In this document: positions 8,408 through 16,511 of the stretch, piece by piece | How the letters are laid out: every line of letters starts with the position of its first letter | Numbering within the stretch: position 1 is the stretch's first letter | NCBI GenBank assembly: GCA_964548275.1 | Contig: CAZJQI010000002.1 | Span: 62,001 to 126,000 of the forward strand | Direction of reading: 5' to 3' | Origin: JAUVUV01 sp964548275 | GTDB lineage: Bacteria; Gemmatimonadota; Glassbacteria; GWA2-58-10 | DNA length: 64,000 nucleotides | The notes under the pieces: generated by a model | What the model saw: the letters and a program-made list of their open reading frames with translations, nothing else | The model's database searches: none | What the model was told of the DNA's origin: nothing | Program-made: the position numbers and the translations under genes

Positions 8408-10780
8408 ATGAAAACGAGCGTGAAGTTGGCCCAGCCGATCATTGCCACTGAAGATCTTCCCAGCACACTGCCCCTTCTTCCCCTCGAGGACAGGATCGTA
8501 TTTCCCAATGTCGTGGTGCCGGTTGTAGTTCCCGAAGGCGAATTCGCCCAGTTGATCGAGGATAATATCACTGATAAACAGCTCGTTGCGCTGGGCTACC
8601 CGATAGGGCAGGATACAGGCAAAAAGAAACAGGATAAACGCTTTCTCCCCTTTGCCACCCTTGGACGGGTACTGAAAATGTTGCGCATGCGTGATTCCTC
8701 CATCCGTCTGCTGATCCAGGGGGTGGGCAGAATTCGCCTGGGCAAGGTACGCCACGAGGGAAAACTTTTCCTCTGCTGTCCGCAGACAATCAAATTGCCA
8801 GGCGAATCGCCGGTGGAGCTCATAGCTCTGAGAAAGGCGCTTTTGCTTCTGTTCCGTGAAATGATCGATCTCAACCCTATTCTTTCCGAGGATTTGCTCA
8901 GCGCATCCGATACGATCGAGACAGCCGGGGAGCTGGCCGATTTCGTTATGGCAAATATAGACCTGCCTCTTGATGAAAAAAGGCAGCTTTTCATGACTGT
9001 GGAACCGCGCGAGCGTGCACAAATGGCGATCGACTTCCTGGTGCGGGAACGCAACCTGATCGAGCTCAGCAAACACATCCAGTCCAAGGTCAAGACCCAG
9101 CTCGACAAGGAGCAGCGCGACTATTATCTCCGGGAACAGCTCAAGGTTATCAGGCACGAACTCGGCGAGGAGGAACCGCACAAGCGTGAACTGGAGGAGC
9201 TTGCCAGAGAGGTCAAGAATGCGGAGATGAGCGATGAAGCGCTCGAGATGGCCTACCGCGAACTGGAGCGCCTGCGCCGGATTCCCCCCTCGGCCAGCGA
9301 ATATCATGTCTCCCGCACCTACCTCGACTGGCTGATTCACCTTCCCTGGCAAAATTGCAGCCCTGACCGGTTGGATATCATCGAGGCCCGCCGCATCCTG
9401 GATGAGGACCATTACAGCCTCACCAAGGTCAAGGAGCGGATTATCGAGTACCTGGCCGTGCGACAGCTCAAGCAGGACTCGAAAGGCCCGATTCTTTGCT
9501 TTGTCGGTCCTCCTGGTGTGGGCAAGACCTCGCTTGGCAAGTCCATTGCCCGTGCGCTCGGCCGCAAGTTCTGCCGTATCTCCCTTGGTGGAATCCGGGA
9601 CGAGGCTGAAATCCGCGGGCACCGTCGCACCTATATCGGCTCCATGCCCGGCCGCCTGCTCCAGCTTCTGCGCAAAGTGGGTGTTAACAACCCTGTTATC
9701 ATGCTGGACGAGATCGACAAGCTGGGTTCCGAGGGACGTTCGGACCCGGCCAGTGCACTGCTGGAGGTGCTCGACCCTGCGCAGAATTCTGCATTCAGTG
9801 ACCACTACCTCGAAATAAACTTCGACCTTTCCAATATTTTTTTTATCGCTACCTCAAACCTTTTTCACCAGATTCCGCACGTCCTGCGCGACCGCCTGGA
9901 GATTATCGAAATCGCCGGGTACACGCCAGCGGAGAAACTTAAAATCGCCCAGCGGTACCTGATTCCCCGCCAACTGGAGGAGAACGGCCTCTCCTCTGGA
10001 GGATTGCTTCACCTGGCTGAAGAAACTATCTGCGAGATTATCAAAGGCTACACCCGGGAATCCGGTGTGCGGGAACTGGAGCGCTCGATTGCCTCAATCT
10101 CACGCAAAACAGCCCTTCACCTTCTCGAGGGCCGTTTCCACTCCAAAGTTCTTCCCAGGGAACTCCCGGATTACCTGGGTCCGCCGAAATTCCTGCCTGA
10201 GACCGCGGGAAGACAGCCGGAAATCGGTGTGGCCACCGCCCTGGCCTGGACTGCTTACGGCGGGGAAATACTTTTTGTCGAGGCCATCTTGATGGAGGGA
10301 AACAAGAATTTTGAACTCACCGGCCAGATCGGCGAGGTGATGCGGGAATCGGCAATGGCTGCTTTCAGTTTTCTGCGGGCCAATCGCAGTACTCTGGACA
10401 TTGGAGAAGACATTTTTTCTCGCTGCGATATCCACCTGCATGTTCCCTCTGGCGCCACTCCAAAGGACGGGCCATCTGCCGGGATTGCGATCCTGACCGC
10501 GCTGGCCAGCCTGCTCAGCGGCAGGCCCGTGCGCCACGAGGTGGCGATGACCGGTGAGATTACACTGCGCGGCAAGGTTCTCCCGGTAGGCGGAATCAAG
10601 GAGAAAGTGCTCGCGGCTCACAGGGCAGGCATAGGCCAGGTGATCCTGCCTGCAGAGAACGAAAAAGACCTGGTTGATCTGCCCGAGGAGGTGAGCGAAC
10701 AGCTGGAATTCAGCCTGGTGAGCAGAGTGGATGAAATTTTCAGGCTCGCTCTGTTAAAAGAGAGGCCGCTTGATGAATGA
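8408..10780 (+). CDS. lon: ATP-dependent protease Lon
   Basis: This cytoplasmic AAA+ serine protease degrades misfolded and regulatory proteins. It has about 790 residues, the usual Lon length. The N-terminal substrate domain begins LPLLPLEDRIVFPN. The Walker A motif GPPGVGKTS is at about residue 366, with MLDEIDKLG as Walker B. The catalytic dyad is Ser690 in KDGPSAG and Lys733 in GIKEKVLAAH. I chose the ATG; a TTG lies directly before it. A terminator hairpin overlaps the region just past the stop. Confidence 0.97.
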   Translation: MKTSVKLAQPIIATEDLPSTLPLLPLEDRIVFPNVVVPVVVPEGEFAQLIEDNITDKQLVALGYPIGQDTGKKKQDKRFLPFATLGRVLKMLRMRDSSIRLLIQGVGRIRLGKVRHEGKLFLCCPQTIKLPGESPVELIALRKALLLLFREMIDLNPILSEDLLSASDTIETAGELADFVMANIDLPLDEKRQLFMTVEPRERAQMAIDFLVRERNLIELSKHIQSKVKTQLDKEQRDYYLREQLKVIRHELGEEEPHKRELEELAREVKNAEMSDEALEMAYRELERLRRIPPSASEYHVSRTYLDWLIHLPWQNCSPDRLDIIEARRILDEDHYSLTKVKERIIEYLAVRQLKQDSKGPILCFVGPPGVGKTSLGKSIARALGRKFCRISLGGIRDEAEIRGHRRTYIGSMPGRLLQLLRKVGVNNPVIMLDEIDKLGSEGRSDPASALLEVLDPAQNSAFSDHYLEINFDLSNIFFIATSNLFHQIPHVLRDRLEIIEIAGYTPAEKLKIAQRYLIPRQLEENGLSSGGLLHLAEETICEIIKGYTRESGVRELERSIASISRKTALHLLEGRFHSKVLPRELPDYLGPPKFLPETAGRQPEIGVATALAWTAYGGEILFVEAILMEGNKNFELTGQIGEVMRESAMAAFSFLRANRSTLDIGEDIFSRCDIHLHVPSGATPKDGPSAGIAILTALASLLSGRPVRHEVAMTGEITLRGKVLPVGGIKEKVLAAHRAGIGQVILPAENEKDLVDLPEEVSEQLEFSLVSRVDEIFRLALLKERPLDE

Positions 10781-10782
10781 AC

Positions 10783-10807
10783 TACCCCGCAGCAGAGCTG
10801 CGGGGTA
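10783..10807 (+). terminator. lon: Hairpin after lon
   Basis: TACCCCGCAG and CTGCGGGGTA form a perfect 10-bp stem around CAGAG, 2 bp after the lon stop. There is no strong T run, so it may act mainly as a 3'-end stabiliser or a weak terminator. Confidence 0.6.
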
Positions 10808-10896
10808 TCAGTGCGATCCGTATGTGAATCCCTGAAATTCGTGATCCTGATTCCGGGTACTAAACCCCAACTGTATAATATAACACCCCCCTGTCT

Positions 10897-10972
10897 CCCC
10901 CCTTGATAGGGGGGAATTTGGAATGTACCCCCTTGATAGGGGGGAATTGAAATGAATCCCCTTGATAGGGGG
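10897..10972. repeat. Three tandem CCCCC-TTGATA-GGGGG palindromes
   Basis: Units at 10897-10914, 10928-10944 and 10958-10972 each consist of a run of 4-6 C, the hexamer TTGATA and a run of 5-6 G, followed by GGAATT or GGAAAT. Repeat-to-repeat distance is 30 bp. Each can fold as a short hairpin. Similar units are known to me as dispersed intergenic repeats in many environmental bacterial genomes. Confidence 0.85.
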
Positions 10973-11223
10973 AAATGGTGGCTCTCAAGCACGATCTGAA
11001 ATAAGATCGCCAGGTTTAAATCCCCTTCTTTCCGAATTGTGAAGGATGAGAATAAATATTCTATGTGTCACACGGCAACTCTATGAAAACAAGGATAAAA
11101 CCAACAAGCAATTTACCCCGGAGCAAGTTCCGAGGAATTCTTTTTGATTAAAGATATTTTGGGCAGTATGTTCCAGTATGCCGAATCAGTTTATTCCAGG
11201 CCCGCCATTCTCAAAAAACCTCA

Positions 11224-11253
11224 TTGACAACAGCGGTTAAAAACTAATATTAT
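11224..11253 (+). promoter_or_regulatory. Sigma-70 promoter of the Minf_1886-family gene
   Basis: A perfect TTGACA, an 18-bp spacer and TATTAT (5 of 6) lie about 60 bp before the start codon. Confidence 0.6.
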
Positions 11254-11314
11254 AAGAAAGCCCAACGAAGATTTATAACCGGCTGGTTAACCATCTTGTG
11301 TTTCGATAAGTGCT

Positions 11315-11695
11315 ATGTGGGATTTGTCAGAGAAATACGATTTTCTTGATGAAATCACTGAGAGGGATCCGAATTACAGTAAGGAAGCCTATGTATTCAT
11401 CCTCGATTCCCTCCGGGTGCTGCTGGAGAGCCTTCAGGAGGCCCGCCATGTCTCCGGCCGGGAGCTGAGTGAGGGTTGCCGCCGCCGGGTACTCGATCTT
11501 TACGGCCCGCTGTCACGCAGTGTGCTTGAGTACTGGGGGATCAGAAGTACAGAGGATATCGGGGAGATCGTTTTCAACCTGATCGAGGCCAATCAGCTCA
11601 CCAAGACCGAGCAAGACAGCAAACAGGATTTCAAGAACGTTTTCGATTTCGAGGAAGCTTTCGAAAAAAACTATCCCTGGGGCAAAGTCACCTGA
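11315..11695 (+). CDS. Minf_1886-family protein, function unknown
   Basis: This 126-residue soluble, mostly helical protein resembles the uncharacterised Minf_1886 family found in Verrucomicrobia, Planctomycetes and candidate phyla. Recognisable parts are an N-terminal YSKEAYVFILDSL segment, a central helix with HVSGRELSEGCR, and LEYWGIRSTEDIGEIVFNLI, which gives the family its conserved W-G-I. The C-terminus is acidic. No catalytic motif is evident. It has its own promoter and precedes mdh by 170 bp, with a possible second promoter between, so it may be expressed alone. The ribosome-binding site is weak. Confidence 0.72.
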   Translation: MWDLSEKYDFLDEITERDPNYSKEAYVFILDSLRVLLESLQEARHVSGRELSEGCRRRVLDLYGPLSRSVLEYWGIRSTEDIGEIVFNLIEANQLTKTEQDSKQDFKNVFDFEEAFEKNYPWGKVT

Positions 11696-11783
11696 TTGAA
11701 ATTTCCTCATCACTATAGCCAGCTTTACTTACTGACACCGATCATCTCAACCACTAATCAATTTTGTAGCTAAGACTTGTGTT

Positions 11784-11813
11784 TTGCATATTCCTTTCTT
11801 AGTTTTTTATGAT
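11784..11813 (+). promoter_or_regulatory. Possible promoter of the mdh-fumarase operon
   Basis: TTGCAT (3 of 6), 18 bp, then TATGAT (5 of 6), located in an AT-rich spacer about 55 bp before mdh. The -10 is good and the -35 weak. Confidence 0.4.
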
Positions 11814-11866
11814 TTATCAAAATTTGTCCTTTCGCAGCTTTAAAATCTTATTTAAAGGAGGCCCCT

Positions 11867-12790
11867 GTGAAAATCACTGTAATCGGCACTGGCAATGTCG
11901 GTGCTACCACTGCCTGTAAGCTTGTCGAAAAAGAACTCGCCAATGAATTAGTACTCTTTGATATTGTGGAAGGTATCCCTCAGGGAAAGGCTCTCGATCT
12001 CTGGGAATCGGCCCCTATCGAAGGATTTGATACTCGCTGTGTTGGTACGAACAGCTACGAAGAAACAGCCGATAGCGATATCGTGGTGGTCACTGCAGGT
12101 CTGCCGCGCAAGCCAGGAATGAGCAGGGACGATCTTCTCGATGCGAACGCCAAAATTGTGAAAAGTGTAGCCGAAAATATCAAACAGCAAAGCCCGGAGG
12201 CGATTGTTATCGTGGTCTCCAATCCTTTGGATGTAATGGCCTACGCCGCGTTGAAAGTAACGGGTTTCTCCCCGGAGAGGGTTTTCGGCATGGCCGGTAT
12301 TCTGGACACGGCCCGTTTCAGATCGTTTATTGCTCTGGAGTTAGGAGTTTCGGTGCGGGAGATCTCGGCCATGGTGCTGGGAGGCCATGGAGATTCGATG
12401 GTTCCCCTGCAACGCTATACCACGGTCGCCGGAGTACCTCTGCCTGAAATAATGAACCAGGAAACAATCGACAGGCTGATCCAGCGTACGCGGGACGGCG
12501 GAGCTGAGATTGTCAAGCATCTCAAGACCGGAAGTGCCTACTACGCTCCTGCTGCGGCAGTAGCCGAGATGGTCGAATCTGTGATCAAAAACAAGAACCG
12601 TGTGCTGCCCTGCGCCTGCTACCTTACCGGCCAGTACGGGCTGGAGGATGTATATGTCGGTGTGCCTGCCATGCTTGGCAGCCGGGGCGTGGTAGAGATA
12701 GTCGAACTCGATTTGACTGCCGAGGAGAAAGTTGCGCTGCACAAATCCGCCCAGGATGTCAAGGCCAATATCGCCAAACTCAGTTTCTGA
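11867..12790 (+). CDS. mdh: Malate dehydrogenase (NAD-dependent)
   Basis: This enzyme oxidises malate to oxaloacetate in the TCA cycle. At 307 residues it is of the LDH-like MDH type. The Rossmann motif is GTGNVGATTA (residues 6-15), substrate-binding Arg segments are RKPGMSRDDLL and ILDTARFRSF, and the catalytic His is in MVLGGHGDSMVP. A strong AAAGGAGG precedes the GTG start. It is followed 25 bp later by the fumarase alpha gene, so the malate/fumarate steps are encoded together. Confidence 0.96.
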   Translation: MKITVIGTGNVGATTACKLVEKELANELVLFDIVEGIPQGKALDLWESAPIEGFDTRCVGTNSYEETADSDIVVVTAGLPRKPGMSRDDLLDANAKIVKSVAENIKQQSPEAIVIVVSNPLDVMAYAALKVTGFSPERVFGMAGILDTARFRSFIALELGVSVREISAMVLGGHGDSMVPLQRYTTVAGVPLPEIMNQETIDRLIQRTRDGGAEIVKHLKTGSAYYAPAAAVAEMVESVIKNKNRVLPCACYLTGQYGLEDVYVGVPAMLGSRGVVEIVELDLTAEEKVALHKSAQDVKANIAKLSF

Positions 12791-12815
12791 GAGGAATTGA
12801 CACCGAGAGGAGATC

Positions 12816-13664
12816 GTGTTGAGAACAATCCAGCTAAGCGAGGTAACTGACCGTGTCCGAAAGCTTTGCCCCCAGGCCAACTGTGAACTCGGGGATGACG
12901 TGATCGATGCGCTTCGCAGAGCTCGCGAGGTGGAAGAGTCCCCCACTGGAGGCAGGATCCTGGACCAGATACTCGAAAACGCCCGGATTGCCAAACACAG
13001 GACTGCCCCTCTTTGCCAGGACACCGGTTTCGCAGTGTTTTTCGCCGAACTCGGCACCGGGGTTGTCCTGGAAGGCGAGGGCACGCTGAAAGATGCAATC
13101 AACCGGGGAGTGGCCCAGGGTTATAAGGAGGGGTTCCTGAGGAAATCCATTGTCAGTGATCCATTCAACCGTGTCAATACCGGAGACAATACCCCGGCGG
13201 TGGTTTATCTCATCCAGGTTCCGGGCGACAGGCTCACCCTGACATTTGCTCCAAAAGGGGGCGGCAGTGAAAACATGAGCCGGCTGGCGATGCTCAAACC
13301 CGCCGACGGCCTGGAAGGTGTCAAGAACTTCGTGGTCGAAACCGTGGAAAAAGCCGGAGCCAACCCCTGCCCACCAATCATTGTCGGGGTGGGGATCGGG
13401 GGCACGTTCGAATACTCCGCTTATCTGGCTAAGAAAACGCTGCTGCGGAGGTTGGACAGCAGGAACCCTGATCCGTTCTACGCCAAACTCGAAGAAGAAC
13501 TTCTCGAACTGGTCAACCGGACCGGCGTGGGGCCACAGGGTCTGGGCGGCACGACCACAGCCCTGGGTGTGCTTGTTGAAGCGCATCCCTGTCATATCGC
13601 CAGCCTGCCGGTTGCGGTCAACATGCAGTGCCATTCAGCGCGGCACATGTCGGCTAGCTTTTGA
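12816..13664 (+). CDS. Class I fumarate hydratase, alpha subunit
   Basis: This 282-residue iron-sulfur subunit of the two-subunit class I fumarase/tartrate dehydratase family interconverts fumarate and malate. The three cluster cysteines are visible in APLCQDTGF, ANPCPPIIVGVG and VNMQCHSARH. The GTG start follows GAGAGGAG. It sits between mdh and the beta subunit gene. Tartrate dehydratase is the main alternative, but the mdh context favours fumarase. Confidence 0.92.
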   Translation: MLRTIQLSEVTDRVRKLCPQANCELGDDVIDALRRAREVEESPTGGRILDQILENARIAKHRTAPLCQDTGFAVFFAELGTGVVLEGEGTLKDAINRGVAQGYKEGFLRKSIVSDPFNRVNTGDNTPAVVYLIQVPGDRLTLTFAPKGGGSENMSRLAMLKPADGLEGVKNFVVETVEKAGANPCPPIIVGVGIGGTFEYSAYLAKKTLLRRLDSRNPDPFYAKLEEELLELVNRTGVGPQGLGGTTTALGVLVEAHPCHIASLPVAVNMQCHSARHMSASF

Positions 13665-13793
13665 GTTAGCAGGATTTTGATAATCGCACTTAAGTTGTTT
13701 CAATTCACGCTGAATTAAAATAAAGGGAAGGTGGGAGCGTAACCCCCTCCCGTTGTAACTTTCATAACCGCACGAATGGAGAAAAGTAAGCTC

Positions 13794-14351
13794 ATGAGCC
13801 AGGTCATTTCGCTTACTCCGCCGCTTTCGGATGAGGACGTGATGCGTCTCAGAATCGGGGACGAGGTCAGTTTGAACGGCGTGATCTATACGGCCCGCGA
13901 TGCGGCTCACAAAAGGCTTGTCGAGCTTGTGGACAAGGGCCAGGAGCTGCCGTTCGAGGTTCGCGGGGCGATTGTCTACTATGTCGGCCCCACTCCTGCA
14001 AAACCAGGAGAGGTGATCGGCTCTGCCGGACCGACTACCAGCTACCGGATGGACTCTTACACCCCGGCGCTGCTCGCTCAGGGGCTCAAGGGAATGATCG
14101 GCAAGGGAAACCGCGGTTCCGAAGTGCTTGAAGCGATGAAAAAAGAAAAGGCGGTTTATTTTACCGCTGTGGGTGGGGCCGGCGCGCTGATTGCCGACTG
14201 GATAACCTCATGCGAGGTAATTGCCTATGAAGACCTGGGTGCAGAGGCGATACACAGGATCGAGGTCAAGGATTTCCAGGTGGTGGTGGCAAATGATGCT
14301 TACGGCGGGGATCTGTTCAAGGAGGGAATCGCACGCTACAGAAAAGATTAA
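13794..14351 (+). CDS. Class I fumarate hydratase, beta subunit
   Basis: This protein of about 185 residues is the swivelling partner domain of class I fumarase. Family signatures are YTARDAAHKRL, YVGPTPAKPGEVIGSAGPTTS and FTAVGGAGAL. The MSQV start fits the family N-terminus; an ATG 18 bp earlier is in frame but lacks a binding site. It lies 130 bp after the alpha gene. With mdh it would carry flux between fumarate and oxaloacetate in either direction. Confidence 0.92.
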   Translation: MSQVISLTPPLSDEDVMRLRIGDEVSLNGVIYTARDAAHKRLVELVDKGQELPFEVRGAIVYYVGPTPAKPGEVIGSAGPTTSYRMDSYTPALLAQGLKGMIGKGNRGSEVLEAMKKEKAVYFTAVGGAGALIADWITSCEVIAYEDLGAEAIHRIEVKDFQVVVANDAYGGDLFKEGIARYRKD

Positions 14352-14459
14352 CCCATTCCGCCTTATTACTTTAAAAATATCTTCTTTTCTTTGACGCTGA
14401 GATTTTCTTCCGGTACCGCCGTGCTGCTTTTTCCTCCTCGGCTGAGATTGTTTTGCGCT

Positions 14460-14969
14460 TTATTGTTTCTTTTTTTCTGCAGACTCCTCTTTAGTCTTCT
14501 TTTCCTTTCCAGCGCGTTTGGCCTTGTATTCGGCAAGGGCCTTATCCCTGGCCGCACTGAACTTTTTGAACTCCTGAAGAATGTGCTGCTCGGTTTGAAC
14601 ATAATGGCTCGAGGCTTTGATTACCAAAACCAGAAGGACTATTGTCGGAATCAAAATCAGGATTATGTTCACCCCTGTCTGGTCTTCAAAAGCCGCATCA
14701 AAGCCGGCGGAGATTATCAGATAAACAAGCCCTCCCATAATCGCCAAGCACAGAAAAATCACGAAAACGCTCAGGCTGATAATAGTATACTCCTTGCGCC
14801 GGATATCTCCTATTGTCTCATAACCTGCCTGATCAAACTTATCGCCTCTGTACTGCTTGGCCTGCTCACGCGCACTCGGTATGAGTGCCCTGACAAGCCA
14901 GATAAATATTAACAGCAGCAGGAGACCGAACGGGACTGTGATGAGGAAATTTTTTATCTCGGGCGGCAT
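14460..14969 (-). CDS. Three-helix membrane protein with charged tail, function unknown
   Basis: This 169-residue protein has predicted membrane helices at about 8-28, 61-88 and 100-121 and a lysine/glutamate-rich, probably coiled-coil C-terminus (about 130-169). I do not recognise a family. The start follows AGGGGATATTC. It lies 82 bp downstream of the orphan fliN on the same strand, so it could be a membrane partner of that motor-switch-like protein; this is inference from position only. Confidence 0.62.
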   Translation of the reverse strand: MPPEIKNFLITVPFGLLLLLIFIWLVRALIPSAREQAKQYRGDKFDQAGYETIGDIRRKEYTIISLSVFVIFLCLAIMGGLVYLIISAGFDAAFEDQTGVNIILILIPTIVLLVLVIKASSHYVQTEQHILQEFKKFSAARDKALAEYKAKRAGKEKKTKEESAEKKKQ

Positions 14970-15051
14970 GAATATCCCCTGTAACCATAGAAAAGGCCGG
15001 AGTTGAATACTGGAGACGGATGCAGCGGAGAAAAAGCCGCCTGGGGAGTAA

Positions 15052-15405
15052 TTATTCCGCAGCCCGGCCCAGGCCGAGTTTTACTCTTTCGATATAACTC
15101 AATAGCTCGGTAAGCCGGACAGCAAAATTATCCTCGACCACGAGGACCTCTCCGCTGGCAAAACGTACGCCTTGTAAGTAGATATCCACGTTTTCACCGG
15201 CCAGTTTATCCAGGGTGATAATCGTATCTTTTTTCCAGTTGAGAGCTTCCCTAAGCGTAATCTGAGTTTTGCCCAGTTCCGCGCGCACTTCAAGCGAAAC
15301 ATCGTCTAACCGCTTGAGTTCCAAGGGATGCTCGGGCTTATGGCCCGAATCGAAGCTCTCCAACTCAAGCTTATTTATTTTCGGCATATCCGACTTTTTT
15401 TCCAT
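15052..15405 (-). CDS. fliN: FliN-like flagellar motor switch protein (SpoA domain)
   Basis: This 117-residue protein has a short variable N-terminus and a complete SpoA domain (about 33-108). Signatures are DVSLEVRAELGKTQITLREA, ITLDKLAGENVDIYLQG and ASGEVLVVEDNFAVRLTE. FliN forms the C-ring of the flagellar rotor; related SpoA proteins serve type III secretion. It has a clear GGAG-ATTGT-ATG start. It is not in a flagellar cluster: neighbours are rsmA upstream and an unknown membrane protein downstream. Confidence 0.88.
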   Translation of the reverse strand: MEKKSDMPKINKLELESFDSGHKPEHPLELKRLDDVSLEVRAELGKTQITLREALNWKKDTIITLDKLAGENVDIYLQGVRFASGEVLVVEDNFAVRLTELLSYIERVKLGLGRAAE

Positions 15406-15536
15406 ACAATCTCCAAAGCTTTAAAATATCAGTACGCACTGGCTGCCCGATACGGGGACATATCGTGTTGAAGATCGCTCCGCTGGCAACAAAATCAGCA
15501 ATTTTCATACCACTAACTGCACGAATAGCCTGTATC

Positions 15537-16397
15537 TTAAGTCTTTACTTTCATATAGCTCAAACCATCCGCGAGCGCCACCAGTTGTTCAACTTTTAAT
15601 TCTTCCGGCCTGCAGGATAATTTCAATCCTGTGTATTGCTCCAGCTTGGCGATTTCCTCTGCTGAAACGGCAAAACGCTGATCACTGCGAAGTATTTTCT
15701 GGATCTGTTTCCTGCGGTTCAAAAACAGGCGGCGCACCAGGGTCTCGAAAAGGGCCTCATCATTGGCGCGGCTCTGGCGGGGCTTTGCAAAATCCAGTTT
15801 AACCACCGCAGAATCGACTTTCGGGCGTGGGCTGAAATTTTCCCGGCCTACCCGGAACAGAAACTCCACTTCCGAGTTGTAGGAAGCGAACACTGTCAAC
15901 CTGCCGTAGGGTTTCTGTCCAGCAGGTGCGCTAAGTTTGCGTGCCACCTCCTCCTGAAGCATCAGCACCACGGTTCCCAGCAGCGTATGCGAACCGATCA
16001 AGGCATAGAGCAGCGAGTTTGTTATCCTGTAAGGGATGTTCCCCACCACCAGAGGTTTCAGGGGCGTGCAGGAGGCGGCCCAGCGAGCGTAATCGAACTG
16101 CAACGCATCCTCTCTAAGTATCGACACCTCGGGCATTTCCTTGAATGCCAGTTGCAGTTTTTCGGCCAGTCTGCTGTCGATTTCCACGGCGGTGAGCCGC
16201 CCGGAGCGTTCAGCCAGCTTGCAGGTCAGCTCCCCACGACCGGCGCCGATCTCCAGTACGTGCTTATCCTCCAGTGAGCCCAGGCTGTTGATAATACGGT
16301 CTTTTACCTCACTGCTTGTCAGAAAATGCTGCCCTAGAAGTTTCCGCCGAAAACTTGTGCGAGGGCGGTAGCTGTTTCGGCTCTTTCTGCGTTTCAC
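15537..16397 (-). CDS. rsmA: 16S rRNA A1518/A1519 dimethyltransferase RsmA (KsgA)
   Basis: This 286-residue SAM-dependent enzyme dimethylates two adjacent adenosines of helix 45 during 30S maturation. The signature LGQHFL precedes SAM motif I (HVLEIGAGRGELT), and the catalytic N-I-P-Y motif is in VVGNIPYRITNS. The GTG start has AGGAAATT upstream. It follows the M16 protease gene by about 115 bp. Confidence 0.96.
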   Translation of the reverse strand: MKRRKSRNSYRPRTSFRRKLLGQHFLTSSEVKDRIINSLGSLEDKHVLEIGAGRGELTCKLAERSGRLTAVEIDSRLAEKLQLAFKEMPEVSILREDALQFDYARWAASCTPLKPLVVGNIPYRITNSLLYALIGSHTLLGTVVLMLQEEVARKLSAPAGQKPYGRLTVFASYNSEVEFLFRVGRENFSPRPKVDSAVVKLDFAKPRQSRANDEALFETLVRRLFLNRRKQIQKILRSDQRFAVSAEEIAKLEQYTGLKLSCRPEELKVEQLVALADGLSYMKVKT

Positions 16398-16511
16398 AAT
16401 TTCCTTTCACAATATTACCATAAGATGTGGAACTATTTCAATATATAAATAAAAACCCAGGGATAAAAGCTACCCCCGGGGAAAACATCCATTGGCAGGT
16501 ATTTTCAAATT

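Larger units (their letters stand above)
10808..11314. other. Intergenic stretch with short tandem palindromes
   Basis: About 500 bp between lon and the next gene. It holds three C-run/TTGATA/G-run units (10897-10972) and, near its right end, a promoter for the next gene. No protein gene or RNA fold is recognised in the remainder. Confidence 0.6.

Noticed and set aside
10897..10972. Regularly spaced repeats as a possible CRISPR array
   Set aside because: Only three units, spacers of 13 bp with similar sequence, palindromic unit of 15-18 bp and no cas genes.
13739..13770. A hairpin (GGTGGGAG...CTCCC) between the fumarase genes as a terminator
   Set aside because: Pairing is short and offset and there is no T run; the genes are clearly one unit.
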